59,904 nucleotides of DNA from Bacteroidales bacterium (GCA_024400835.1 JAKSMC010000019.1:1-59904); one strand, 5' to 3'. Shown: positions 50,703 through 59,904, counted from the first letter of the stretch. Numbers and translations: made by a program. The notes: generated from the sequence alone by a model not told the origin.

Positions 50703-51527
50703 ATGAAAAAGATCTTGCTACTTATTTGCTTCATCACGGCAGTCTCCGTCTGCATGGCCCAAACCAAGAAACCCAGACGCATTGAGCAACCGCCAGCACA
50801 ATCCGCCTTTGAAGGGGAAATGTTATCTGAATTTATCGGTGGTATGGATTGCCTGAATTGCTACTTATCCAACGTCATCCAATATCCGGACAGTGCAAGG
50901 GAATCAGATGCCTGTGGCTCAGTACTCGTGGAATTTGTGGTTGAAAAAAACGGTTCGGTGAAGAATGTCACTGTGAAATCCAGTATACACCCGCTGTTGG
51001 ATGCGGAGGCCGTGCGGGGCGTGAAGAGCACATCCGGAATGTGGAAGCCCGGAACTTATATGGGCAATCCCATGCGCTGTTTTTTTCAAGTGCCCATCAC
51101 TTTCCTATGCCCCAATGACAGCGCGTCATATCCAGAAACCGGCAACTGCTACTGCGACATCGAAGAACCGTACCAAATCCCCATCGCCTTGCAAAGCGAC
51201 GATACGCTGATGATCCCGCTCTACTTTGATTTGGCCAAGGAGAATCTGCACGCCGAGGACAGTCTAATGATGGTCTCGCTGCTTCAAAAATTCACAAACA
51301 CAGAGGATGTGGAGGCGCACTTTTGGACGTACGAATACTCATTATCCGAGAAATCGGAATATCTATACCGAAAAAGAAGCGAATACCTTTACAATCTGCT
51401 GCATGAGGCAACGACATCGCGCTCGATCATGTTATTCACACACTTCGAGTGGGTGAATGCCGAGCGCTGGCAGGCGCTGAATCAAAACAACATTTACAGT
51501 TATTTAGTACTGATTCGTAAAAGGTAG
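50703..51527 (+). CDS. Secreted TonB C-terminal-domain protein with OmpA-like tail (second of pair)
   Basis: 274 residues from ATG 50703; a TTG six bases upstream is less likely. Signal peptide ending VSVCMAQ. TonB-type domain at ~50-140: FIGGMDCLNCYLSNVIQYP, VEFVVEKNGSVKNV, HPLLDAEAVRGVKS, MWKPGTY. The CxxC and third cysteine match those of 49600-50571. Then IPLYFDLAKENLHAEDSL and YLYRKRSEYLYNLL, in the manner of an OmpA-like domain without its usual DR peptidoglycan-binding residues. Own promoter and the same upstream repeat as the first copy, so the duplication included regulation. Confidence 0.76.
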   Translation: MKKILLLICFITAVSVCMAQTKKPRRIEQPPAQSAFEGEMLSEFIGGMDCLNCYLSNVIQYPDSARESDACGSVLVEFVVEKNGSVKNVTVKSSIHPLLDAEAVRGVKSTSGMWKPGTYMGNPMRCFFQVPITFLCPNDSASYPETGNCYCDIEEPYQIPIALQSDDTLMIPLYFDLAKENLHAEDSLMMVSLLQKFTNTEDVEAHFWTYEYSLSEKSEYLYRKRSEYLYNLLHEATTSRSIMLFTHFEWVNAERWQALNQNNIYSYLVLIRKR

Positions 51528-51552
51528 CCCGCTGGAGGGGAATCACTACCTA

Positions 51553-51762
51553 TTAAATAAAGAATTTCAGTAATAGCACAATTCCAAGAGCAAGAGGCAC
51601 TACCGTATATCCTATTATGTGAATAATGGTTCCCGTTTTTTCTCCAAATTTTTCCTTCATTGCACTCAATTTTCCGAATATGGAAAGATGGTTCGTCAAT
51701 CGGAGGACAAGCGTAAACAATCCGTATAATATGCAAAGAATGCCAAGAATAAGATTGATCAT
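51553..51762 (-). CDS. Small two-helix membrane protein
   Basis: 69 residues with two hydrophobic segments (LILGILCILYGLFTLVLRL and IIGYTVVPLALGIVLLLKF) around a basic loop (KLSAMKEKFGEKTG). ATG start 51762. No family recognised. Placement just downstream of the tyrosine phosphatase on the same strand supports a real small gene. Confidence 0.55.
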   Translation of the reverse strand: MINLILGILCILYGLFTLVLRLTNHLSIFGKLSAMKEKFGEKTGTIIHIIGYTVVPLALGIVLLLKFFI

Positions 51763-51781
51763 AATTGGATAATTTATTTGA

Positions 51782-52234
51782 TTAATAAGACAACAATTTC
51801 AGCAGCGCATTGCAACCTTCCCACACATCCTGCCAGGTAGCCTCGAAGTCGCCGGTGTACCAGGGGTCGGCCACGTCGCCGGGGCGGTCGGTGTAGTCCA
51901 TCAGCAGGGAGATTTTCCCGTCAATGTCCTCACCGATGAGGCGCTTGAGGTTGCGGAGGTTGTTGTGGTCCATTGCAATGATGTGGTCGTAGTGCCGATA
52001 GTCGGCGCGGGTCATCTGGCGGGCGGTTTTGCCCTCGCATCCAATGCCGTGCTCCGCGAGTTTGCGGCGGGCAGGCGGATAGACGGGGTTGCCGATTTCT
52101 TCGGTGGAGGTGGCCGCCGAAGCGATTTCGAACTGGTCGGAGAGGCCCTGTTCTTCAACAATATGTTTCATCACAAATTCAGCCATCGGGCTGCGGCAGA
52201 TGTTGCCGTGACAGATAAAGAGGATTTTGTGCAT
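51782..52234 (-). CDS. Low-molecular-weight protein-tyrosine phosphatase
   Basis: 150 residues from ATG 52234; the promoter at 52251-52259 excludes the 14-codon longer frame. The P-loop CHGNICRS gives C8 and R14 of CX5R. The general acid is in ADPWYTGD. Members dephosphorylate tyrosine kinases of the Wzc/BY type or arginine-phosphorylated proteins; the target here is unknown and no kinase gene is adjacent. The small membrane protein at 51553 begins 20 bases past its stop. Confidence 0.93.
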   Translation of the reverse strand: MHKILFICHGNICRSPMAEFVMKHIVEEQGLSDQFEIASAATSTEEIGNPVYPPARRKLAEHGIGCEGKTARQMTRADYRHYDHIIAMDHNNLRNLKRLIGEDIDGKISLLMDYTDRPGDVADPWYTGDFEATWQDVWEGCNALLKLLSY

Positions 52235-52250
52235 AGGCGTAAAATAGGCG

Positions 52251-52259
52251 GCAAAGGTA
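52251..52259 (-). promoter_or_regulatory. -7 promoter element for the tyrosine phosphatase
   Basis: TACCTTTGC on the minus strand, 17 bases from the ATG at 52234. Confidence 0.7.
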
Positions 52260-52260
52260 C

Positions 52261-52296
52261 AAAAAAAGGTCCGCACGAAAACCTCGCACGGACCTT
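52261..52296 (-). terminator. Terminator of the T9SS/FN3 protein gene
   Basis: Minus strand AAGGTCCG ... CGGACCTT (arms 52289-52296 and 52266-52273) followed by seven T (52261-52267). It ends the long gene 23 bases past its stop, directly upstream of the phosphatase promoter. Confidence 0.88.
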
Positions 52297-52318
52297 ATTA
52301 TCAATTCTCAATTGTCAA

Positions 52319-55300
52319 TTATTTTTTCACGATGCGTTTCGTTACCACACCGTTTTCTGTAGATACTCTGAGGAAGTAAACGCCGGCAGCGCAACCTCTC
52401 ATATCAACGGTGTTGTTGTCCATCAGGACTTCTGCCTTAAGCAATTTACCATACACATCATATATTTCAACTCCTGAAACCTGGCACTTGGAACTTGAAA
52501 CTTGAACCATTCCGGTTGTCGGGTTCGGGAACACGATTACAGTAGCTGCATCGTAGTCTTCGATACCAACATTCAATGTTGTAGCATTGACGATGGCAGA
52601 AGGATCAGAAGTCACATCGTCAGCACAGTTGGATGCCACTTGGAAATCATATTCCGTGAGGCCGTCAAGACCGATGAGCGTGTACGGGTTCGTGGTCACC
52701 GTCTGCGTGCTCCATTCTGAAGTTTCATCTTCGTGTACGCGATAGTAGATTGTCCAATTTGTGGCTGTGCCATTCTCTGTCCAAGACAAGGTGACATCGT
52801 GGTTGTGGATGTCAGAAACAGCCAAGTCGCTCGGTGCCCAGCAAGGTTCCGTTTCCGTTGTGAAGGAAGCCATAATCGTATCAGAGACATCGCCATCGCC
52901 GCAATCTGCTTGTACATAAACATCATAAGAAGTTTCAGCGTCAAGTCCGGTCAGTGTATAGGTTGACGTTGTTGCAGCAACCGTTGTGCCGGCTGTTTCA
53001 GGATCGAAGCCTGTAGGACCGTATTTGACATTCCATTGTGTAGCAGAACCCATTTCCGTCCAAGACAAAGTCACACTGTTATATGTAACATCCGAAGCCA
53101 CAAGGTTAGTCGGCGTCAGACAGGAAGGGATAGTGCTAACCTGAATTGCATCAGACCAAGCAGAGAAGTTCGTGCTGTCACAAACTGTTCTCACATATAC
53201 GTCATACAGCGTGTTAGAGTTCAGGCCAGCGGCGGTGAAAGCAGTATCGCTAATGGAAGTCGGAGTTTCGTTATCCAGATTAGCACCTGCTGCGCAAACT
53301 ACATATTCCCAAGCCGTATCTGTAGGCATAGCCGGAGAAAATGTAATATCGAACGTATAGGCTGTGACATTGGAAGCCACAAGACCAGACGGGATACCGC
53401 AATCCGTTCTGAAATCAGCAGTTACTGCAGCACTTTGTGCAACAGCACTGCAATAGGATCTCACGTACAAGGTGTATGCCGTATTGGCATCCAAGTTCGT
53501 GATCGTAGCGGTGGTGTCGTTTGCAGTCATCCAAGTAGCGGCAGCCTCATCGACATTAGTGCCTTGAGGAACACAGAGATATTCCCAAGAGGATTCTCTT
53601 CCAACAGGAGACCAGCTGAATGCCACTTCGGAAGTAGTAATATTGTCAACATAGATTTCAGCGGGTTGCGCACAGTGGGTAGATTCGCCGACGTTCACGT
53701 TAGCAATGTGAAGGTCATTGTCACCACCTGCAACAGTAGATTCAGCGTAAAATGCGATATTGATTGTTTGACCGGCATATTGGTAAAGGTCGATTTCGAC
53801 TTCTTGTCCAACGTTACCGATTGTGCTGAACGGATAGTCTGCAATGGTAGCATCATCACTCCAAATAGTAGCATTGCTCTGGCTCCAAGTAGCGCCACCG
53901 TCTGTAGAAATAATGACCATGAATTTATCATCAGCCACGTCGGCAGTACTTGAAATTGGGCCTTCACTGCTATAATTTGTCAATGCCAAATCAAAAGTCA
54001 GCGTAGGAATAGTCAACGCAGAGAGGTCGATTTCAGGAGAAACGAGCCAGTATTTAGTATTTGTACTGTAAATATTGACTTTCGGATGACCAAGTGAGAA
54101 CACATAGTCGCTGGAGAAATACCATCCGTATGCGGTAGCATTATCTGCCAAAGATTCCGCACCAGAGAAAACGGAAGAGGCCAGGACGCTGTATTTGTGC
54201 CAGCAAGGTGAAGGATTGTTGGCAAAATTGTCAAAAGACTCAACATAAGGAGCGACTTCGGCAGCACATTGTGTACGAGCGGAGACAGGTCCTCTCCAAG
54301 CACTGAATTCGCCACCGCCACAAACTGTTCTAACTTTAATATAGTATTGAGTGTTAGGAGTCAGGTTCGTGAACGTATAGGCTGTACTATTAATTACAGC
54401 GGAAACGGTATCCGTATCAGAGTAAATCATAGCTTCCCAAGCAGTGTCAGAGGCAACAGCGGGGACAAAGTGGAAAGCGCAGCTGGTGGTCGTAGTGCTG
54501 TCAAATACAACACTTACAGGAGCGCCGCAGCCGACTGCAATAACAGAGATATCATCAATAGCGGCAGGAGGGTTTGAACCTCCGCTAAAGTCATTCCACC
54601 AGAAGAAATAGAGGCGTTGAACGCCGGAATAGTTGGAGCTCAATTCAATATCAGCAACTTGCCAGGTACTGTCTCTTGTATAGGTTCCTAATAAAGTAGC
54701 ATTGGCAGGAGTGCAGCCCGTACCGCCAGGTGCGCCACTGGCAACAGGTTCCGCAGGGGAGCCAATGTACACTTTCAAATAATCGTAGTAGTCATTCGTA
54801 CCCTGGTTTCTATATTTGAACGAAATATTGTATCCAACGTGAGTGCCGAAATCAATGTCTCGATAAGCCCAGGCTGTAGATTCGCCAGCGTAAGTATAAG
54901 CATTGCTTACACCATTGTCGTTAGAAATATAAAGAGCATTCTGACCTGCGGTGGTGGTGTTTACGGCAGCACCGATATACCAGCCGTTGTTGCCGTTGTT
55001 CTGGATAGACCAAAGGCTATTTTCTGCAGCATTTTCAAAATCAGAAACGTACGGAAGTTGAGCAGGAATCTGAGATGTTAAAAAGTTTGTAGCCATCCAA
55101 GAGCTGACGTCGCCAGAGTCGCAGTTTGCGCGTACATACGCATAATAACGGGTAGAAGGATTCAAACCTGTCAAACTGTAAGCAGTGTCATTCGAAGTAT
55201 ATGTAGGAACCGTGTTTTCAGTCGGGATATCCGTGCCAGAAGTGGTCAAAAAAATATCCCAGCTGGGTTCGGAACCGCCAGCCATCCAAGAGAGCGTGGC

Positions 55301-55906
55301 CGATTGGGCATTAACGTCAAAGGCGGAAAAATCAGATGGCCCCACGCAAGAACTACCCGAATAAGTAAAAGTAAGTTTGGGCAGGAAGTCCACAACTTCA
55401 TACTCGCCATCAAACTCAATCATACCACCACTCGTAACTTCAACACCCGTGAAATAAGCTTCGCCAAAATCAACACCAACATTGGAGAAATCAACCAGCA
55501 AATTTCCACCTTGGTAGGAATACGGAGCAGTGAAGTTTATCGTCATCATGCCATTGGCAATTGTAATTGTCCCTGAGTAAACAGTCGTTGTCGCACTCGT
55601 CACAAAAGTTTCAGAGTTGAAATTGCTGACAGATGTTTCACCCAGCTTCACCGTAAAATCATCAAATGAACTAGGATCATTCGAGTAGAATGTAAGACTC
55701 AAAATCTGCGTTCCCTGCAAAGCGGTAAGCATAGAAGCAGGATAAATCATCTGACTATGCTGATCATAGTCAGCAAAGAATGCGAAGAATGGAAGGCGCT
55801 CTTCGGTATCCGTTCCATCCGCAACAGTCAACGTTTGTTGCTGTGCCAGTAACATCGACGGCAGCGTCACTACTGCCATCAATATCAATAATAAATTTTT
55901 TTTCAT
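52319..55906 (-). CDS. Large secreted FN3-repeat protein with T9SS type A sorting domain
   Basis: 1195 residues. Signal peptide ending PSMLLAQ. Then a beta-sandwich (~25-180); FN3 (~185-285); a choice-of-anchor-J/MAM-like domain (~290-450: YVSDFENAAENSLWSI); FN3 (~455-545); a second MAM-like domain (~550-730: VESFDNFANNPSPCWHKYS); and four FN3 units (~735-1110) with the recurring FSWSP, YTLTGLDAETSYDVYV and VTLSWTE strands. The C-terminal ~75 residues are a canonical T9SS type A domain: VIVFPNPTTGMVQV, VEIYDVYGKLL and VYFLRVST...TKRIVKK. So it is exported and probably anchored at the cell surface. Adhesion is the likely role. Threonine/serine-rich. Confidence 0.9.
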   Translation of the reverse strand: MKKNLLLILMAVVTLPSMLLAQQQTLTVADGTDTEERLPFFAFFADYDQHSQMIYPASMLTALQGTQILSLTFYSNDPSSFDDFTVKLGETSVSNFNSETFVTSATTTVYSGTITIANGMMTINFTAPYSYQGGNLLVDFSNVGVDFGEAYFTGVEVTSGGMIEFDGEYEVVDFLPKLTFTYSGSSCVGPSDFSAFDVNAQSATLSWMAGGSEPSWDIFLTTSGTDIPTENTVPTYTSNDTAYSLTGLNPSTRYYAYVRANCDSGDVSSWMATNFLTSQIPAQLPYVSDFENAAENSLWSIQNNGNNGWYIGAAVNTTTAGQNALYISNDNGVSNAYTYAGESTAWAYRDIDFGTHVGYNISFKYRNQGTNDYYDYLKVYIGSPAEPVASGAPGGTGCTPANATLLGTYTRDSTWQVADIELSSNYSGVQRLYFFWWNDFSGGSNPPAAIDDISVIAVGCGAPVSVVFDSTTTTSCAFHFVPAVASDTAWEAMIYSDTDTVSAVINSTAYTFTNLTPNTQYYIKVRTVCGGGEFSAWRGPVSARTQCAAEVAPYVESFDNFANNPSPCWHKYSVLASSVFSGAESLADNATAYGWYFSSDYVFSLGHPKVNIYSTNTKYWLVSPEIDLSALTIPTLTFDLALTNYSSEGPISSTADVADDKFMVIISTDGGATWSQSNATIWSDDATIADYPFSTIGNVGQEVEIDLYQYAGQTINIAFYAESTVAGGDNDLHIANVNVGESTHCAQPAEIYVDNITTSEVAFSWSPVGRESSWEYLCVPQGTNVDEAAATWMTANDTTATITNLDANTAYTLYVRSYCSAVAQSAAVTADFRTDCGIPSGLVASNVTAYTFDITFSPAMPTDTAWEYVVCAAGANLDNETPTSISDTAFTAAGLNSNTLYDVYVRTVCDSTNFSAWSDAIQVSTIPSCLTPTNLVASDVTYNSVTLSWTEMGSATQWNVKYGPTGFDPETAGTTVAATTSTYTLTGLDAETSYDVYVQADCGDGDVSDTIMASFTTETEPCWAPSDLAVSDIHNHDVTLSWTENGTATNWTIYYRVHEDETSEWSTQTVTTNPYTLIGLDGLTEYDFQVASNCADDVTSDPSAIVNATTLNVGIEDYDAATVIVFPNPTTGMVQVSSSKCQVSGVEIYDVYGKLLKAEVLMDNNTVDMRGCAAGVYFLRVSTENGVVTKRIVKK

Positions 55907-55981
55907 TGAGAATTTAAATTGTTAATAATAAGAATATTGTTTAAGATTTTCTAAATTTACGAATCTTTTCTCAAATAAGAC

Positions 55982-56002
55982 AGGGCGTTTGTTGGGCGCC
56001 CT
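55982..56002 (-). terminator. Weak terminator hairpin after the FISUMP gene
   Basis: AGGGCG / CGCCCT stem on the minus strand with a nine-base loop, followed by TGTCTTATTTG. T-run is poor. Confidence 0.35.
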
Positions 56003-56037
56003 ATCATAATAGAAAAATTATATAGTCAAAAAATCGG

Positions 56038-59000
56038 TTAGTTTTTAACACATCGGACAGAGTAATACTTGTTAATGGAGCCGATGACATGGTACACTTT
56101 AGACCCGTTGGAGCCAAAAGAGCGGCACCAAATTTCATTATTGCTACTGGTTTTGGTAGTAGTCGCATAGTTAGCTTGGTCGTAAGCGGTATAAAGTATA
56201 TTATTACTATAGTAACCTGCGGGGATGGCAGAGAAGCCTACGGCATTATTCTCGGAAGGCAGGTGGCCAACCGTGCAATTGTTTGGGCTATTATACCATC
56301 CTTTCGTGGAAGCCAATGCTTTGGCGATGGTTGTATCTTTATTAACATCGCAACGATATTCAAGCTGGCTCTTCACAAAGTCAATCATTTCTATCCATTC
56401 CGCATCGCTCGGCACGTGCCAGCCTGTAGGGCAGATGCCCTGCACGCCAGAAGGGACATTGTTACTATTATCAGCGCCCTGCATAACGGCTGCCCAATCG
56501 TATAAACGTCCATAAATTTCAGCATCATAACCGTAAATTTGGTTAGATGTCGGCGTATAGACATTGCCATAGCCGTTATTGGTCAAAGTTCTCAGGTTGT
56601 CCCTCATCCAGCATTGTTCGCCAATTATCACAGTTCTGTAGGTATTGCCATCCTGGTCCGTAAGGGTGCCGCAATTTTCGGTTTCGGGTCCATCAGGAGT
56701 AACCATATCACGCACACAGCGCACAGAATAAGCATTGCTAAATGCAGCACCGGCGCCTCTATAAAGAGTATCTAGATAACTGTAGAGACTTCGGTAGAAT
56801 GCCTTGTCGATGCCGTTCTGATCTGAAGTCCAAAAATAGGCGCGGTCACCGAAATAGGAATAACTTCCCGTATAACTTCCCGCTGGAATAGCCGAAAAGC
56901 CTGCGGCATTGTTCGTATAGGGATCAGTGCCAACATTACAACTTTGCTGGTTCGTGAGCCATCCTTGCGGAGAAGCCAAAGCCTTGGCTATTTTATCATT
57001 GTTGCCACAACCATATTCTGAATGCGCTCTGAGACTATCAACCATCTGAGTCCATTCAGACTTAGAAGGCACGTGCCAGCCTGTAGGGCAGATGCCCTGC
57101 ATCCCCTTAGGATACGAGACAAAAGGCTCAGCGCCGTTTCTTACCGCCTTCCAGTTGTAAAGCAAGCCGCACGTTTGTTTGTTATCGGCATTGTCGTTGG
57201 GATAGTACCAGTATGCGACAGAATTAGAAGTAGTGCTGCCCTGTTCGATATCGGTTGAATCCGCGTACTTGGTGGTACGGAGGTTTTCCCTCATCCAACA
57301 TTGGTTGCGAATTTGTATCACCTGGTATCGGTTGTTTTGATTGTCCTCCAAATATTCAATGCGATCAGTGCCAATTTCATTAATGTGTGTATTCGGAGTG
57401 CCCGTGCACCAAGTGTGCCACTGGGCATAGAGGGTGAGATTGCCTTCGGAGGTGAGTACCTGCTCATCGAGGAAGCTGTCACCACTGCCGTCAGCGGCCG
57501 TGTTCCAACCAGTGAACTGCCAATTGCCTGCGTGGGCAAATGTGTTAGCAGTGAGTGTGATATTGCTTTCGGGAGCCACCATCATAGGAGACATCGTTCC
57601 CATACCTCCGTTAGGAATGAATGTAATGGTGTCTTTTGTCCCCGATTCAGGCTGTTCAGAAAGTGTCGTAAAACTCTTCACCGCGCCCCAAACGGTATCG
57701 GTGGCGTTGGTAGCGGCGTAAGCCTTGAAATAATAAGTAGTATTATCGGTGAGGCCCGTGATGTCGATGCTGTAGAGGCCCGTGGCGGAAACGGCATCAC
57801 CCACTTTGGTGTTCATAGTCGTTTCACTTGTGCCGTACTTGAAGCCGGCGTTCACGGAAGCATTACCGCCCAAGTCGGTGACATTGCCGTACAAGGTAGC
57901 GGCAGTGCTTGTCACCGTGTTGGCGCTATCCGTGGAGACAGACATTTCAGCGGTTTCCGGTTCTGGTTCCGCGTCTTTCACGCAGCGGACAGAATAGCCG
58001 TTGGACTTATTGTCGGCGTTTTGTCTGACGCCTGCGTCGTTGCTCTCGAAGTAGCGGACGGTTCCGAATTCGTAGTATTCGGTAGTACTCCAAAAGAATG
58101 CGGAGGTGCAAAAACCGCCATAGCCGCCATAGTAGCTACCGGCGTATATGCCAGCGGGTAGCGCACTAAAGCCGGTAGCATTGTTGCTGCTGCGAGTTCT
58201 GCCAACAGCACAGTCATTGATGGAGTAATTCCAACTAGTGGTAGAAGCCAACGCCTTGGCAATGCTGCCCGTATTCCCACCACAGCAGTACGCACTCTGG
58301 CTGCTCACGTAGTCAAAGAGCTGTGTCCATTCCGCATCGCTCGGCACATGCCAGCCGGTAGGACAGATGCCCTGGACACCGCTTGGATTGGCCTCGCTAG
58401 AAGAAGAGCCCTGCATTACGGCTGCCCAGTCGTAGAGGAGACCGTACGAGGCCACGTTATTCTCATCTTCATTAGGATAATAAGTGTTGCCTGTTGAGGT
58501 TTTCGTTCTCAGATTCTCCTTCATCCAGCATTGGTCACCGATTTGTACGGTATTGTATTTAATGCCGTCCACATCCTTCACGGTGGAAGTGCCGCAGGTG
58601 AACGTAGCCACGACCGGTTCTGTGGTAAAGTTCAATATGTCACCATAAGCAGTATCTGTTGCCGTTGCAACGTAAGCTGCATAATAATAAGTAGTATTGG
58701 CGGTGAGATCTGTGATATTGATGCTGTAGAGGCCTGTAGCGGAAACGGCATCATCAACTTTGGTATTCATTGCCGTTTCGCTTGTGCCATACTTGAAGCC
58801 TGCGTTCACGGAAACATTGCCGCCCAAGTTGGTGACATTGCCGTACAGGATAGCAGAGGTACTCGTCATCGTGTTAGCGTTGTCCGTAGTGACGGACATA
58901 TCAGCGGCTGGTTCTTCCGGTGTGCCATTGCTTTCGTTTTCACCCAGTTCGCTGCCGTCAGCCGCATCACGGAGGCAGCGGACAGAATAGCCGTTGGACT

Positions 59001-59904
59001 TATTGTCGGTGTTTTGTCTGACGCCTGCGTCGTTGCTCTCGAAGTAGCGGACGGTCCCGAAATCGTAGTATTCGGTAGTACTCCAAAAGAATGCGGAGGT
59101 GCAAAAACTGCCATAGCCGCCATAGTAGCCGACGGCGTATATGCCAGCGGGTAGCGCACTAAAGCCGGTAGCATTGTTGCTGCTGCGAGTTCTGCCAACA
59201 GCACAGTCATTGATGGAGTAATTCCAACTAGTGGTAGAAGCCAACGCCTTGGCAATGCTGCCCGTATTCCCACCACAGCAGTACGCACTCTGGCTGCTCA
59301 CGTAGTCAAAGAGCTGTGTCCATTCCGCATCGCTCGGCACATGCCAGCCGGTAGGACAGATGCCCTGGACACCGCTTGGATTGGCCTCGCTAGAAGAAGA
59401 GCCCTGCATTACGGCTGCCCAGTCGTAGAGGAGACCGTACGAGGCCACGTTATTCTCATCTTCATTAGGATAATAAGTGTTGCCTGTTGAGGTTTTCGTT
59501 CTCAGATTCTCCTTCATCCAGCACTGGTCACCGATTTTCACGGTGTTGTAACTGTTGCCATCCACGTCAGAAACGGTAGAGGTACCGCAGGTGAAGGTAG
59601 CAGTCGGCTCTTCAGTGGTGAAACTCTTCACCGCGCCATAAACCGTATCGATGTTTTCAGCTGCAAATGCCTGGTAGTAATATGTCGTGTTGGAGAGAAG
59701 TTCCGTGACTGCAATGTCATAGGGCTCTGCAGAATTCTTATCCATTGACTTCACTGTGTTCATAGCGTTCTCGCTCGTGCCGTATTTGAAGCCGACGCTC
59801 GCAGTTGGGTAATCGCCCATACTGGTGACGGTGCCGTGCAGTTTGGCAGAACTGATGGTGACAGCACTGGCGCTGTCGGTGGTCACTGCCGGCAGCTCAG
59901 AAAG
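56038..59904 (-). CDS. Giant multi-FISUMP surface protein (5' end outside window)
   Basis: At least 1289 residues; the frame is open to the window edge, so the start and any signal peptide are missing. Module order from the left edge inward: FN3-like unit (FKYGTSE, TTYYYQAFA), FISUMP 1, FN3-like, FISUMP 2, FN3-like, an InlB/Flg_new-type repeat (FIPNGGMGTMSP, FTGWNTAADGSG, LTLYAQW), FISUMP 3 and FISUMP 4. Each FISUMP has GDQCWMKENLRT or a variant, GICPTGWHVPSDAEW, GFSALPAGIY/GFSAIPAG and YSVRC at its end. No C-terminal T9SS domain: the protein ends on FISUMP 4 (RCVKN). FISUMP 1 and 2 are almost identical. Confidence 0.87.
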   Translation of the reverse strand, partial: LSELPAVTTDSASAVTISSAKLHGTVTSMGDYPTASVGFKYGTSENAMNTVKSMDKNSAEPYDIAVTELLSNTTYYYQAFAAENIDTVYGAVKSFTTEEPTATFTCGTSTVSDVDGNSYNTVKIGDQCWMKENLRTKTSTGNTYYPNEDENNVASYGLLYDWAAVMQGSSSSEANPSGVQGICPTGWHVPSDAEWTQLFDYVSSQSAYCCGGNTGSIAKALASTTSWNYSINDCAVGRTRSSNNATGFSALPAGIYAVGYYGGYGSFCTSAFFWSTTEYYDFGTVRYFESNDAGVRQNTDNKSNGYSVRCLRDAADGSELGENESNGTPEEPAADMSVTTDNANTMTSTSAILYGNVTNLGGNVSVNAGFKYGTSETAMNTKVDDAVSATGLYSINITDLTANTTYYYAAYVATATDTAYGDILNFTTEPVVATFTCGTSTVKDVDGIKYNTVQIGDQCWMKENLRTKTSTGNTYYPNEDENNVASYGLLYDWAAVMQGSSSSEANPSGVQGICPTGWHVPSDAEWTQLFDYVSSQSAYCCGGNTGSIAKALASTTSWNYSINDCAVGRTRSSNNATGFSALPAGIYAGSYYGGYGGFCTSAFFWSTTEYYEFGTVRYFESNDAGVRQNADNKSNGYSVRCVKDAEPEPETAEMSVSTDSANTVTSTAATLYGNVTDLGGNASVNAGFKYGTSETTMNTKVGDAVSATGLYSIDITGLTDNTTYYFKAYAATNATDTVWGAVKSFTTLSEQPESGTKDTITFIPNGGMGTMSPMMVAPESNITLTANTFAHAGNWQFTGWNTAADGSGDSFLDEQVLTSEGNLTLYAQWHTWCTGTPNTHINEIGTDRIEYLEDNQNNRYQVIQIRNQCWMRENLRTTKYADSTDIEQGSTTSNSVAYWYYPNDNADNKQTCGLLYNWKAVRNGAEPFVSYPKGMQGICPTGWHVPSKSEWTQMVDSLRAHSEYGCGNNDKIAKALASPQGWLTNQQSCNVGTDPYTNNAAGFSAIPAGSYTGSYSYFGDRAYFWTSDQNGIDKAFYRSLYSYLDTLYRGAGAAFSNAYSVRCVRDMVTPDGPETENCGTLTDQDGNTYRTVIIGEQCWMRDNLRTLTNNGYGNVYTPTSNQIYGYDAEIYGRLYDWAAVMQGADNSNNVPSGVQGICPTGWHVPSDAEWIEMIDFVKSQLEYRCDVNKDTTIAKALASTKGWYNSPNNCTVGHLPSENNAVGFSAIPAGYYSNNILYTAYDQANYATTTKTSSNNEIWCRSFGSNGSKVYHVIGSINKYYSVRCVKN
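57982..58545. repeat. FISUMP duplication, copy A
   Basis: Nearly identical to 58975-59538 with a constant offset of 993 bp and no insertions or deletions over ~564 bp. The few differences include TTCC/TCCC, CGAATTCG/CGAAATCG and a short cluster around 58133-58142. It encodes FISUMP 2. Confidence 0.9.
58975..59538. repeat. FISUMP duplication, copy B
   Basis: Second copy of the unit at 57982-58545, encoding FISUMP 1. The flanking FN3-like units are less well conserved, so the near-identity is confined to the FISUMP domain. Confidence 0.9.

Noticed and set aside
56038..59904. FISUMP domains as targets of a diversity-generating retroelement
   Set aside because: The fold is related to known targets, but no reverse transcriptase or template repeat is in the window, and differences between copies are not concentrated at adenines.

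Overview
The window looks like a chromosomal segment of a Bacteroidetes, most likely a Bacteroidales, genome. Evidence: most promoters match the phylum-specific -7 element TAnnTTTGC; Shine-Dalgarno sites are mostly absent; a type IX secretion (T9SS) sorting domain ends a large FN3 protein; FISUMP-domain surface proteins, a PadR/PspC/DUF2807 operon and several DUF234/DUF4143-type AAA ATPases are present. No genus can be named from the sequence. No tRNA, rRNA, CRISPR array, transposase or prophage was seen.

Layout. 1-361: end of rplT (L20) and its terminator. 396-1793: an AAA ATPase with an operator-like repeat array upstream. 2325-4380: a DUF4062-ATPase-HTH gene between two copies of a ~195-bp promoter/leader repeat. 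4387-7910: a compact operon of a nucleotidyltransferase-PLP enzyme fusion, an opine-dehydrogenase-like enzyme and a LicD-family transferase. This is the best candidate for an undescribed system, a pathway that could build, N-alkylate, CTP-activate and transfer an amino-alcohol phosphate onto a surface glycan. 7955-9340: a FISUMP surface protein. 9348-16269: glycan functions (GT2, YfhO, GT4, GmhA) with a second AAA ATPase. 16608-23803: uvrA-speB, an S9 peptidase with ThpR, and a PAP2 phosphatase.

24055-29569: methylmalonyl-CoA mutase small subunit beside a cobalamin-type binding lipoprotein, an Old Yellow Enzyme homologue, TatD and a small barrel. 29700-31684: a partial ATP synthase operon (atpB-atpE-atpF only). 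31847-32976: a pair of half-size chromate-family transporters. 33002-40425: envelope proteins, including two tandem paralogue pairs around an M48 protease. 40516-45131: barrel, lipoproteins and a sigma factor with a membrane tail. 45270-47412: PadR/PspC operon interrupted by a fragment of a four-helix-bundle (S23) gene. 47413-48172: a GC-rich non-coding island. 48173-49345: third AAA ATPase. 49600-51527: paired TonB-domain secreted proteins. 51553-52234: small membrane protein and a tyrosine phosphatase. 52319-59904: two giant surface proteins, the last cut by the window edge and carrying a near-identical 993-bp-spaced internal duplication.

Recurring themes are local tandem duplication, surface decoration and secretion, and short dispersed intergenic repeats. 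Start codons were moved downstream of the first in-frame codon wherever a recognisable promoter, signal peptide or family N-terminus required it.
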